Assembly (NCBI GenBank): GCA_903813345.2 | Contig: CAIIXF020000012.1 | Span: 9,196,432-9,260,431 of the forward strand | Direction: 5' to 3' | Length of the DNA stretch: 64,000 nt | Source: Owenia fusiformis | Lineage: Eukaryota; Annelida; Polychaeta; Sabellida; Oweniidae | Part shown: positions 37,648 through 50,600 of the stretch, one piece after another | How positions within the stretch are numbered: the stretch's first letter is position 1 | How the letters are laid out: each line of letters begins with the position of its first letter | Made by a program: the position numbers and the translations under genes | The notes under the pieces: model-generated | Database searches by the model: none | What the model was told of the DNA's origin: nothing | What the model saw: only the letters and a program-made list of their open reading frames with translations

Positions 37648-40600
37648 CTAACGAGGCTTTGCTACTATCTTGAACTTTGGTGTCAATAAAAGGGTTGGTG
37701 AAGTTATGAATTTCCTCATATCAAACAGGACTGGATTTTTAGGGTCAGCATGCTCAAAGTGAAAGTTTTGTAAAAGCTGTGTAAAGAGGAGAAACATCCT
37801 GGTTTTTGCTAGAACTTCTCCCATACAGACACGTCTACCTGCTCCAAATGCCAGTAATCTGTAATAAAAATTCATCAGTCATTTGTCAAAATATTATTTC
37901 TGCTTTGAAAATCTAAATTGATCACATTTTATAATAATTATATAAAATCTCAATTTTCTAGGTCTCTAACCACGTTTAAATTGCAATATCTGTTACCATG
38001 GAAACTTTTTTGTGAACTACAGGATTTTTGTTGGATAACTTTAATGCAAGGAATAATGAGTTAAACTGAAAAAGAAAGTTTAGTAAAAGTTGCAATTCAT
38101 GCAAAGACTGTACTTAAAGATGCTTCAAGAATGTTCACATTTTTATGTCACCATCAAAAGTGACATATTGTTTAAGTCTCCATCTTTTTTGTGGATGGCG
38201 GAAATTTATACAGTGATCAATGGACATCTTGTAGACATTTACATAATCCAACTTACGCTTTCCTCTCTTCATGTGGAACTAGATTGCCGTCAGATTCAAG
38301 GAATCTTGTAGGATCAAAGGAATCTGGGTTGTGTTTGAAGTAACGCTTATCATGGTGCATGCCATATAAGTTCATCCAAACCTGTAATTCAATGTACTCT
38401 AGTTACGTTTTGTTAATGGGAATAAGAATTTTTTGTGGACAACAGATCACTTGTGAGGCTTAACTTATTTCCTGTACAACTTGTATTATGTCATCGCCAG
38501 AAGTTATGACATATTGTCTCGAACACTTTAATGGAAAGAGTTGGGTTGTAGGAGTCCAGTCTACATCATCATAGCTAGGTATGTTATAAATTGTTTATGT
38601 CACTATCGTGGCACATATGCCTTCAGTTCTCATCAATTTCCCTTTCAAGGTCAGGCCTTATATCACTGAGAACCTCTGGCATATATGCTTTGATAGTGCA
38701 CATGACATAACCTCTAAATATTATATCGTAGTTTTTCTTTCATGCATTTTAATTTCATTGGATTTCAGTAAAGATTTGAATATATTTTCCATGACTGCCA
38801 ATTTGCCAAATTTGACCAAGTGTCAAATTAAGAAAAAAGATGATGACCAACGTTATATTTATAAAAGGTATAGTTTAAGTAGATATGAATAAACGAACCT
38901 GTGTTCCCTTTGGGATATCACATCCAGCTATATGGGTATCACAAGTAGTTTTATGTGGCACGTTTGTTGCCACTATTGACATATATCGCAGTGTTTCAAG
39001 AATCGTTGCCTCCATATATGGCATCTTCTCACGATCTGATAGTTCCGGTAGCTGTTCTTTGCCAATCACACAATCAATTTCCTTGTGAAGGTTATTTTGG
39101 ATATCTGGATAGTTCGTCATTGCGAGTAGGAATCCGGATGTAGTTGTAAATGTTGTGAAAACTCCTGATAAGTAAGTAATCATCAAATAGATTATATGAT
39201 TTTAAAACAGGATTTTCATTCTTGATAATTAACAATAAACAATAAACTCTCTAATACACCTCTTTTAATTTATTTTAAAGGCACCATGATAAGTTTAAAA
39301 CTATGAAGTACTAAAGAGATTTCACACAGCATTTTTTCTCAATGTATTCAAAATCTGGTGAATACATTACAGATTTTAATTCACTGTTAAATCATATATC
39401 TGCTTAATATCTGCTTAATATCGGCTTTCAAGAGAGCCCATAAATGAACTATTCTAAAAACATTTTTAATCTGTGATCCTTCAAGCTCTCTGCAAATCTT
39501 AAATTTCCTCTATGGATTCAATAGCAGTTTGCCTACACAAAATGCTAATACATCAGAGTGATAAGTTTTTAAAACAAATTTTGTCCAAAAAATATTTGAA
39601 ATGATGTCACAATTGACAATGATGACAAATCCAAAGATTCTTAGAACAGCTTAGAGATATTATACCTGCGCTGAAAGTATCAGTCATGATTCCAAAAATA
39701 CCATCATCTGTTATTGTGCCTTCATCCTTAGCGATCAGTAACTCGTCTATAAGGGTCCTCTCGCCACTTTCCTATAACAGAAGTTGAAATGCCATTTATG
39801 AAGGAGATACATGAAAACAAGAAGACATTTGTCAGGATGGGAATTTTGTGAAAGGATCAAGTTTCATCAAAATTTGAAAGCATATAGTGTACATAATACT
39901 ATTTATTGTAAAATTACATATTTTACCTGTTTATGAAGTTTGAATCTTTCAATCCACTCTGTGAAATGTTTATCACGACATTCCATCAATTCAGTCATTT
40001 TCGGATAAACAGGGTTGCCAAAGAAGCGTGTCACTGGAAACATCTCTAATAGATAGAAAAACGGTCCATTTGTTGCTACTTCGAGGTCATCTAACCATCT
40101 TCTAGCAAATTCACCATCATTTTCTTCATAGGGCGTATTTTCACCAAGCAGCTTAAATAATTTTTCATTCATTAATACATGGATTCTTCTAATTTATGCT
40201 TTTATGCTTTTGTGTACAATAAGTTTATTTCCCATATGATCTTAAAATATTCATTTGCTTATTCCTAATATTACAAGTTTACACACTTTTTAAATGGAAA
40301 CAATGTCCCTTTACAAAATTGAAAAAAAAGAATTTTTAGAAAATTAGTAATGATTATATACACCATTCATTATGATTACTGTACGCATTCAATTAAATAT
40401 GTGTTCTGGGTGCTCATAAACTTTTTTTATATATTCTCATGAAAATACCAATTATTTCATCTAACCAGTCAATAGTATATTTTTATGTCACCACCGCAAG
40501 TGGCGATATATTGTTAAAGTCGCGAACTTTTTTGTGGATGGTGTTAGTGGTCCAAAAGGGTACTGCCATATTTTTGAAAAAAGTGAAATATAATTTCCCC

Positions 40601-41302
40601 TAGGGAATATCCTGTCTACTGGCATTTTCCTTCAGCTTGTAGTCTCAGGAGCATGTCATTTGACATCCCATAGAATAATATTTTATTATCACTTTTCATA
40701 TAGATTCCTGCTCAATAGACAAATAACATGTAGAAGCATCTAATTATACCTACCATACATACAATGATCCGACATAAGAGATTTTGAAGTTTCATGTGAG
40801 GCTGGAAAGGTTCACCATTTTCTTCTTTGAACTCCTTTACTGTCTGGCTTATGTTTTCATTGGATATGTTCACAATTCTACTGATTCCATCCCCATGCTG
40901 TTTTAGTCCACGTAATCCTAGTTTCTTGTAGGTTCTAAATGTTGGTGTAAAGTCATTAGTGGCTATGTTGCTATTAAACCATTCCTTGACTCCGTATGAT
41001 TTATCGAAAGGCCTTCCAGCAAAATCATTTGATCTTACCACCAAGGCATCGTAGATACTATCATAATCACTCAGAATGACAATTTCTGCACCAAGAATGC
41101 TTATTTTGAATGCATCGCCATATTCTTTTGCCCATTTCTGGACTTGCCAAACTGGGCCCCCACCCAAAATGAAGCTATGGATGTTTCCAATGATTGGTAA
41201 GCCTCTGGGTCCTGGAAGTTTTATGGTTTTCTTGACCATGTACTTGTAAATGTTATATGTTAAACACAGCACTGTGCTGGCTAAAAGGAACTCATAAAGC
41301 AT
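37648..41302 (-). CDS. CYP-A, CYP2-clan cytochrome P450 (intact, 493 aa)
   Basis: Microsomal P450 with six exons: 40754-41302, 39927-40151, 39666-39771, 38899-39164, 38257-38381 and 37648-37858. The start at 41302 gives an N-terminal membrane anchor (LLASTVLCLTYNIYKYMV), then the hinge KLPGPRGLPIIGN. ExxR is ETLRY, the PERF region is DPTRF, and the heme loop is FGAGRRVCMGE with the cysteine ligand. The length is normal for the family. Odd points: the I-helix reads AGVFTT where AGxETT or AGxDTT is expected, and helix C lacks its usual Trp (TFRTYKKLGLR). The substrate cannot be inferred. It is the rightward neighbour of BLTP2, convergent, with stop codon and last BLTP2 exon 228 bases apart. Confidence 0.93.
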
Positions 41303-41910
41303 CTTGTCTTTAAGCTTTTCTACGCGTATGGCAAATCACTTGTTCACTGTCTCTAAAGAAAAAGTTAAAAATTAAGTGCTATGTTGCAAGTTTTTCACAA
41401 CAAATCACATGTTTACCGTCTCTAAAGAAAAAGTTAACAATTTAAGTGCTTTGTTTTGCCAAGATGCTAGAGAATAAATTGCTAACAACATGAAATTTTG
41501 AAGTATTTAGACACATCGAGAGATTTGTTAAATGTACAAGTTCAAAAGTGGTTCTCGAATCTCACAGGAACTTGTATTGCCAAATAATATAAAAAGTGAG
41601 TCCAAATAGTATTTATTTGCTCTTTATTTTCTCAAAGAAATATGGTTAGGTAACAGGTTGCCACTGTTCTTCTAGTTGGGCTGCTGTAGATGTCAGCTGT
41701 TGTTGTAGATGTCAGCTATTGTTCATACAAGTTCCTGTGTTTAATCTCTGCAAATTGCATATATTTATTAGACATTGTCGTCCTATTTAAATTCTTTCTG
41801 TTGCCTTACATTGTCAGAAAAAAGGCCATGGATGAAAAAATTATTGCTACATTTAACAAATCTCATGCAGAAAACTTTAAACTTACATTACTTTGGTTTC
41901 CTTTTCAATC

Positions 41911-42535
41911 TCACTATACCTTTGTATATGTTTATAGTTTTGTACATAATTTATATGCAGAGTATTGATTTCATGTGCACTTAATTTAATTTTTTGACCT
42001 CATGCAGTTTGATCTTAGTGTAGAAGTGGCTTTCTAGTGTTATGACCATTGATAAGTAGTTCAGTTCAATAGTTTATACTTGAATAATGGGTTGAATAAA
42101 CAGGTATATTTACTTTGTGTACTTTTATTGCATTAGATCTTTAGGATCTATCCCTTATGGAAGGTGAATGGTTTTGTAGCAAGTTGATATCAGTTCTTCA
42201 AATAACCAAGGTCATACAAAAGGTTCCCTTGAACCATGATTATTGACAGATTTAGTGTATCAGCTTTAATCAGAGACACATACATGTAATAGCAAATATG
42301 TCTCTGTTTTATCTAACCATATATAACCTTATCATTCAGTTTAATAGTTGTATCATTTGAAATGTGTCCAGTAAAACAAATTACAAAAATGTATTATCTG
42401 TTCAATATTAAGAAAAGATTTTGCACTTTTTACTTTTGTAACATTGGCTTTTTGGAGATTCTACTTGACCTATAAATCTTAATGTTTTATAAAGAAAATC
42501 AGAATTTCAAAGTAAATGTAGATGGACAAATTTAA
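41911..42535. repeat. Duplicated CYP upstream flank, unit A
   Basis: Matches 54511-54968 in order, from TCACTATACCTTTGTATATG through ATAATGGGTTGAATAAACAG to AAATGTAGATGGACAAATTT. Unit A has about 180 extra bases (about 42117-42298). Weaker similarity continues to about 43000 against 55030-55260, and a diverged relative sits upstream of CYP-C (63612-63950). Confidence 0.8.
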
Positions 42536-43429
42536 ATTTTTTTTAGTTTATTGCAATCACTTTTAGATCAGTGGCACATAGTGAAATAATTCATTTAAAT
42601 AAATTATCTGTTTGATATAAGGAAAAAAAATTCACTTGTCATTATTGAACATGGGCCTTATGGGGAATATATCCAACCTGGAACACATTCTGAAGGGAAA
42701 TAAAATTTCAAAGTAGATAAACACATTTTTAGAGCCAAATTTTTAATTGAAGAATTTGGCTTTTGTTTAGTCTATCAAACCCTTGGGTGGTATATTGCAA
42801 TGATTTACCAGGTGAGTAAATGGGTGTCAATTTGGGTGGTGGATCAAGAGAAATTGTCTATATGTTTCATGACAAACCACCAAGTACGAGGGATTGATTA
42901 AAAATGTTTAGGAATGTACTTGGTATGAAATTAAGGAAAGCACAAGTCTGTACCATGTTCCCTTAGAATATGCTGATATAATTTACCAATTTACTTTGAT
43001 TGTGTAGAAATTAAAGAAAGATTCCCCCTGCCCCTTGAACTATAAGCTTTGTAATGTGTATGTGTACCTGTGAAATACTCCAACAAGGGTTATAGTAATG
43101 CTACTGGGTTAAGGTACACCTAATTAGAAGCATTTTTGAAATGTTGAAGTGGAAAAATGCTTTTGGTTTAAAATCATTGTTGAGTTCATACTGAGAAAAA
43201 TATAGTTGTGTACAGTGTAAGGGGACTGATTTTTTCATGTTATGGGACATCATATTTATAAAAGTAAATAATCAATTGACATCTGTTTTGTTGTGAAGGT
43301 CTAGGACTCCAAAATATAGCATATATAAGCATAACCACTGGTGATTCACTCGATTACCCTGGTTACTGAAACACTTCTTCCGGGTAACAAAATGTTAGAA
43401 CCTCAAATATGTACATATTTGCGAAAAAA

Positions 43430-43986
43430 ATAGTTCAGAAGACAACAGAATGGTCGAACTCCCATGCAGTGATATATCACTGCGGCGGACAGGTATCTCA
43501 CCTTAAGCATGGTAACTTTTTAATAAACAACTGACGTGATTGGTTCTAGTCCCATGCTCAGGTCGCGTGATTGTAAAATTTAGACAATTTCATTGGTTGA
43601 ATTGCGCGTATTAACTGATAAACAACACGTGTGGTAAACTATTATCAATACAACTTTTACTCAGAATTCCTTCCGCGATGATTTCTTCTCATATTTCAAT
43701 AATTTTGAAATATTTTGACAAAATAATGTTTTGGGGGACATTCATAAATACATATTTTATAAGTTGTGTGAAAATTGACCACATATATGATGAAAAGGGG
43801 AACTATTTTCCCCAAATTTTGGGGATTTTCTTCATCTGCCCGCCCCAGTGTCTATACTGAGACGCTGCATGGGAGTTTGCAGAATCGTTGATTATATGAG
43901 CTTACTTATGTTACGTAAATGGATCATCAAAAAAGGGTTATGATCTGCACTTCTCAAATCGACGATTCTGTTGTCTTCTGAACTAT
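43430..43986. mobile_element. Non-autonomous DNA element with long terminal inverted repeats
   Basis: The left end ATAGTTCAGAAGACAACAGA is matched in reverse complement by the right end at 43965-43986. A second inner match follows (CTCCCATGCAG at 43459-43469 and CTGCATGGGAG at 43865-43875). The 557-bp interior has no convincing coding frame. Target-site duplication is not clear. It lies between CYP-A and the reverse-transcriptase element. Confidence 0.75.
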
Positions 43987-44329
43987 GATACTGACATATC
44001 TATGTGATAAAAATGTCATGGGAATTCTGCCTACGACGTGTGAAATAAGGAAAAGAGAAAAATCACACCTTCTAGATTCAGACATTTTGTTAGTGAAACA
44101 AACCATTTTGGTAACTATTGTAATTGAGTGGATCACCAGTGCAGTGATAATATGCCCCAAACAAAACTTGTAAAATCAGAGTGCCATACAGAAGTTTTGA
44201 ATTTTGTATACATGTTCATTTTAATATATAATGAACCCTTATCAGACTTACACATATTACATATTGTGCTCAATATGTATTGGCTATATTTGAAGCTGGA
44301 TATAGTTGTACATTGTTTGATACTATATT

Positions 44330-46667
44330 ATACTACCTTTCAAGAAAAATTAGCCAAAGAATCATGGGCAGATACAATGAATAGCGATGATACAAATACT
44401 TCCTACAATTTTTTTGAAGAACGCCTGAAAGAAATTTATGATGAAAGTTTTCCAATCAAATTGGTATCTTTTAAGTCCTATAATAATAATGAAAAACCCT
44501 GGATTACTTCAGCTATTCTTGTATCGGTGAGACAAAAAAGTAAATTATATAAAAAATATCTTCGTACACCAACAAATCAAAATAAGGCAAATTATAAAGT
44601 TTATTCTAAAATGTTAAAAAATATCATAAGATCAGCCCATAAGCATTACTTTAACAGAAAATTTGAGGAAAATCAAGGAAACATTAAAGCTAATTGGGAA
44701 ATTATTAATGAAATTCTTCAAAGGAAAAATAAAAATCACAATATCCCAGACACATTCTTCCATAATAATACTGAAATAACAAATAAATTAGACATTGCTA
44801 ATCAGTTTAATTCTTTCTTTTCAAGGGTAGGTGAGACCCTGGCAGCAAAGATTCCTCCTTCAAACAAAAGTCCTTTAGACTACATGAATAATATTGGTAG
44901 ACAAGCTTCAACTTTATTTTTGAATCCGATCGACTCCAATGAATTAAACGTGGAATTATCAAAATTGAAAAACTCTGCGGCCGGTTTTGACGATTTCAAA
45001 CCTTCCATAATTAAGCATAGTGGTAAGGAATTCCAATTACCATTATTACATATTTTCAATTTATCTCTAACAAATGGTGTTTTTCCTGACAAATTAAAAA
45101 TTGCGAAGATAATACCAATTCATAAAAAGGAGGACAAACAGCTTTTTAATAATTATAGACCTATATCGATTTTACCAGTCTTCTCAAAATTACTTGAGAA
45201 ACTTATGCACCATCGACTGACCTCTTTTCTTGATAAAATAGAAATAATGTATCTTTATCAATTTGGCTTTCGGGAAAAAAAATCAACATTCATGGCAGTA
45301 CTTACATTTGTTGAAAAAATCAGAAATTCTATAGACAAAGGTGAATTCTCTATTGGTGTATTTCTTGACTTTTCTAAAGCTTTTGATACTATTGACCATA
45401 ATATCCTCTTTCAAAAACTCGATTTCTATGGGATACGAGGAGTAGCGCTGGAATGGGTAAAAAGTTACTTTTCTAATAGAATTCAAAAAACTTGTTATAT
45501 AGACACTATTTCAGATCCCGAGTCAATCACATGTGGAATTCCTCAGGGCTCTGTGCTAGGTCCCTTGTTTTTTATCATATACATCAATGACATCTACCTA
45601 TCTTCTCCTCGACTATTTTTTGTACTATTTGCAGATGATACGAATCTGTTAATACAAGGAAAAAATCTTAATGATATTACCAATGCTTTGAATGCTGAAT
45701 TGAAACTAATTGAGGAATGGATAGCCACAAATAAACTTTCGTTAAATGCAAAGAAAACTAAATATATCATATTTTCTTCTAGACAAAAGCAATATAATAA
45801 AAATGATATATCAGTCATTGTGAATAATAAAATACTTGAGCAAGTGACACATATAAACTTTTTAGGAATTATAATTGATCAGAATCTTACCTGGAAGAAT
45901 CACATTACAGCAGTAAACATGAAAATATCAAGAACCATTGGTATATTATACAAAGTTAAACATTTATTGAATGCCAAAAGCTTACTTAGTATATATTACT
46001 CTCTAATCTACTCATATCTCATTTATGGAAATATAATCTGGGGCGAAGCAGGCTGTACATTGCTTAATACTCTTCATCGTTCTCAGAAACAATTTGTAAG
46101 AATTGCAACAAATAGCGACTTTAGAGCTCACTCTTTACCTCTTTTTCATGATCTAAAAATCCTGAACATATTTCAGATAAATAAGCAACAAAGATATATA
46201 TTCATGTTTAAATGGATCAATGACAAGGATAATTACAAACAAATATTTCCAGATTTCTTCCAAATAGTTGAAAATAGACATAATTATGATACAAGAAACA
46301 AGAAAACTTTCGACAAACCAAAAATTCGTACAAACTATGGAAAATCAATGCTATCTTATTCTATACCTGATATTTGGAACCAATTACCCCCACATTTTAA
46401 ATCTATCAGAAGCATCATACTCATGAAAAAACAGACAAAAAAATATTTATTACAACTTTAATTCTATTTAGGGGCACTTTGATGGCACAAATTTTATATA
46501 TATATATATATTATTTAAGACATGCAATGGCAGATCCCCGCCACTCTAACATACTTTGTAAATTTACTCCATCTTGGGAATATACACAAACCCTTGTGTC
46601 ACCCACTCATTGTATATGTATATTGTATGTTTTTTGTGAAATAAACAAATTGAAAATTGAAAATTAT
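44330..46667 (+). mobile_element. 5'-truncated non-LTR retrotransposon (Jockey/CR1-group type)
   Basis: An open frame (44128-46461, 777 codons) contains a full reverse transcriptase. Order: KPWITSAILVSVRQKSKLYK linker, NYRPISILPVFSKLLEKL, a GFREKKST motif, FLDFSKAFDTIDH, CGIPQGSVLGPLFF, catalytic FADD at residues 501-504, SLNAKKTKYIIF, and the thumb-like NFLGIIIDQNLTWKNHI. No endonuclease domain precedes it. Codons before about 44330 look like host sequence fused by chance, so the copy is 5'-truncated. The 3' end is an AT-rich tail ending in a repeated ATTGAAA motif near 46667. The unbroken frame suggests recent insertion. Clade assignment (CR1, Daphne or Crack-like) is uncertain. Confidence 0.85.
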
Positions 46668-46671
46668 GAGG

Positions 46672-46807
46672 TTATATAATGGTTGATTCTGTATATCGTG
46701 TTTATACTCAAGTGAGTATATGATATATTCACGAGTGACCGAAGGGAACGAGTGTATATATCATATACTCACGAGAGTATAGCGATATACAAAATCAACC
46801 ATTATAT
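46672..46807. repeat. Near-perfect hairpin just after the retrotransposon tail
   Basis: ATATAATGGTTGATT at the left is mirrored by AATCAACCATTATAT at the right, and most of the 60-base arms pair, including TCACGAGTGA-type inner segments. It begins a few bases after the retrotransposon 3' tail. Confidence 0.75.
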
Positions 46808-46810
46808 GAT

Positions 46811-47029
46811 CTTATTATCCCACCCTAATCTTTAATCAATAAAAGTTTAATCTAAATTCAGCAGTTGTATATCGAGTCAAAGAGTTGTATACGCTGCCCA
46901 GGAGTTGTATACGCTATCCAGGAGTTGTATATCGTTCTCAAGAGTTGTATACGATGAGTGTTGGTTTAATATTGCAGTTATACAATGCTATTATACAATC
47001 ATATAAAGCACTTAGGGTGGGATAAAAAA
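46811..47029. mobile_element. Short element bounded by TTATCCCACCCTAA inverted repeats
   Basis: The left end TTATTATCCCACCCTAA is mirrored by TTAGGGTGGGATAA at 47016-47029. Inside, AGTTGTATACGCTGCCCAGG and variants are repeated about five times at a 20-base period (46863-46960). No coding frame. It may form a single unit with the adjoining hairpin. Confidence 0.6.
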
Positions 47030-47604
47030 GTATATACTATTCCACTACATGGTCTCTTGATATTTAGTTGTTCTCTCAATTAATGTACTTTTTAAAGTTT
47101 ATATTACAACCAATTGTAACTCTGAGAAAAAAGTTACTTGCTTACACTTTGTAAAAACAATGATGAGGTTCCAAACCAATGGTTTTAAACCACATATATG
47201 ATATAAGTATCAGAATTATCTGCATCATGTCACTTGGTGATTCTGCCATTCTTTTACTTGAGTCAAGATACCAAAATTCAACTTTCACAATAATTTTGTC
47301 TTTTTGCTAACAAAAAGTTTGGCACCTCACTCGAAGCTTCACTAACATTTTCAATAAAGATTTGCTGTGGTTTTTGATACTTACATGGTAAATTCAAAGT
47401 CTTATGAAATACAGTGTAATGTTATATTATTGTTCTAATTCAAGCCTTTTACACAGGTACTAACCAGACCTTTGATACCATAAGTATCAAGAGGCTATGA
47501 TACTTCATGTGTATGATCACTTTAATGGTATGACAAGGGCGGGTTATACCCTTATTTTATAAGGCTTTGCTACTATAGTACATAGATCATGGTATGATAC
47601 CCTT

Positions 47605-50600
47605 CTAACGAGGTTTCGCTACTATCTTAAATTTAGTTGCGACTAAAGTATCAGGCCCAGCTATGAATTTCCTCATATCAAACAGGACAGGATTTTCTGG
47701 GTCAGCTTGCTCGAAGTAAAAGTTTTGTAACAGCTGTGTAAAGAGGAGAAACATCCTGGTTTTTGCAAGAACTTCTCCCAAACAGACGCGTCTACCTGCT
47801 CCAAATGCCAGTACCCTGTAATAAATTCATTTCATTTTGTCACACATGGCAAAACAGTATTTCTGCATGAAAAAACAATTTGTGATCTCTAATGCCAACA
47901 TTTTTCATATCAATGTCCCAAAAAGATGTGTTAAAAGTTTCCACACATGGCAATGTCTGTAATCATGCCAAAATATTAGTGAACATAAAGACATTGTTAT
48001 AAGATTGTTCAGATTTTGAATTATGGGATACAAAACACTTCACACATTTGTCATTGAAAAATAATAGTCAGATTGAATTGAAATTTATACAGTGGTCAAT
48101 CTCTATTGTTTAGGTCAGAATCCAACTCACGCTTTTCTTTCTTTAGGTGGAACAAGATTGCCATTAGAGTCCAGGAATCTTGTAGGATTAAAGGAATCTG
48201 GGTTGTGTTTGAAGCAATGCTTATCATGGCCCATATCTAGATATCTACATAATTTAGATTATAATTTGACTTACGCTTTTCTTTCCTCATGTGGAACTAG
48301 ATGGCCATCAGAGTCAAGGAATCGTGAAGGAACAAAAGAATCTGGGTTGTGTTTGAAGTAACGTTTATCATGGTGCATGCCATATAAGTTCATCCAAACC
48401 TGTAAGACAATGTATTTAAGTTGCTTTTAGGCAACAGTTATTTAGACCTTTTTCTCTATTGAGTTTAGTTGAGTAATTGAGCACTATAGGACATAAACAG
48501 AATGCAACCAAGACTGTGAAATTCATCAGATAACATCCTGGTTGCTGAATGCTGAAGTGAGGAATTCTTGCTAGATTATTGGAGCTTCTGGATATATTTG
48601 CTCATGAGTGACTAACTTTTCAGTAACCAGATGTTACTATTAACATATGGGTAAAATATTTTGATTCAAATGAACCCCTTTGTTGGTGAAAATGTTGAAA
48701 TTTAAAATTCCCCATATGGAAGTTTATCCATTTTTTTTATAAAGTCTTTATTATCAGGCTTGAAAAGTGAATATGAATGATTATTCAGTCAACCCTGTGT
48801 TAAATATGAGAAATTCGGTTTTGTGATTCATTAAATGAAATTGACGCAATCATCTCTGTTTTTTGGTATTGATGTCCCCACCAGCAGTGATGACATATTG
48901 TTATAGTCTCCAACTTTTTGTGGATGGTTTTTGCCAGTTTGCATCTGTTTTTTTTAGTCGGTGTCTGTCACAAATGGCAAGTGGTAACATTTTGTCATGT
49001 TAATGCCTTATTTTTTTGTTTTTGTGTTTTTACAAACTTTACATCTGTACTGTAGTAACTTGGTTGTTACATTATCAACTGCCTGGAAACTTCTTATTAG
49101 TTCAATTAGAAAAGTATACATGATAAGTTTTGGCATGCTTTGTAAATAACATTACAGCCATTTTGCTTTTTAGAGTGGGATATTTATTATTGTGTATCAT
49201 GTTTTACCAAACTAAAAGATGCCAGAAGATCGCATTTAAATTTGGTTGGTAAATATTAGACTTAATCAGATTTATATTAAATCAGATTTTGGCAGGGTTT
49301 GGTGAATTTTTCATAAATGCCTAATTAAAGCAGATGACAAATTAAGCAAAATTAAATGAACAATACAATGTACTGTATATGAAAAATAATCAAAAGAGAC
49401 ATGAATGTATTTACCTGTGTATTCTTTGGGAGATCACAACCAGCTATATTGGTATCACAAGTAGTTTTATGGAAGATTGGTGTGATCATCGACATGTAAC
49501 GCAGTGTTTCAAGAATTGTTGCTTCCATATATGGCATCTTCTCACGATCTGATAGCTCTGGAAGCTGGTCTTTGCCAATCACATGATCAATTTCCTCATG
49601 GAGCTTACTTTGAATGTCAGGAAAATTCATCATTGCAAGTAGGAATCCGGATGTGGTTGTATGTGTTGTGAAAATTCCTAATAAATAATTAATAAACAAA
49701 TTGGTTATAGGGCTTTGACACTTCTAGTACTTTGATTGATTATTGTAGCTCTGCTAATACACATTACTTTGTTTGTTTTCAAGGTCCAATATAAAGTGTA
49801 AAAATATGAAATATGAATTTATCATTTGATATATACTTTTTTCCACAAATCATAAAAGTCAAAAAGAACTATTGATATTTCAGAATCTAAAGTTGAATTC
49901 TTAAAATTCTTCTTCCCAGCTTTTATTAAAACAAAAACCAAATACCCAATGTATATGTATATGATTAATATAAAATTGACACATCCATCCTCTGCAGATC
50001 TTAATATTTCCTTTTCTTTGAGCATTTTATTCAATGTGATCATATATCGTTCCATCTCTGCAGGTCTGAAATTTTCTCTTGAATCAAGCTGCTTCAGTTA
50101 TAGTATGGTCACACAAAATAGATCAGAGTTATTAGCTAATGAAAGCATAATCAAGAACTATTTAAATTGATAGTAAATTGGAAGATTCCTGTTAAAACCA
50201 AATGCAGGGTCTGCAGAGTGGAAAAATGCACTAAAGAACTAGTCTAACTATGAAAAGGATTTATACCTGCAATGAAAGTTTCAATCATGATTCCAAAAAT
50301 ACCATCATCTGTCATTTTGCCGTCCTCCTTAGCGGCCAATAACTCTTTAATAAGTGTCCTCTCACCACTTTCCTATAACACATTTCCAACCCATTAAAGG
50401 GCACCATGTTTTTTATCATGCAATGAAATACTTGGGAAATAAATGGAGTAAAAGATAAAGTTTTACCAAAATCTCAATGCACAAAGTTTACATATTTATT
50501 TATTGTACATATTATATTATCATAAGTATTTTACCTGTTTATAATGTTTGAACCTTTCAATCCACTCCGTAAAGGTTTTGTTACGGCATTTCATCATTTC

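Noticed and set aside
44128-44330. N-terminal extension of the reverse transcriptase frame as a real protein domain
   Set aside because: Hydrophobic, AT-rich, unlike the endonuclease expected there; most likely flanking DNA.
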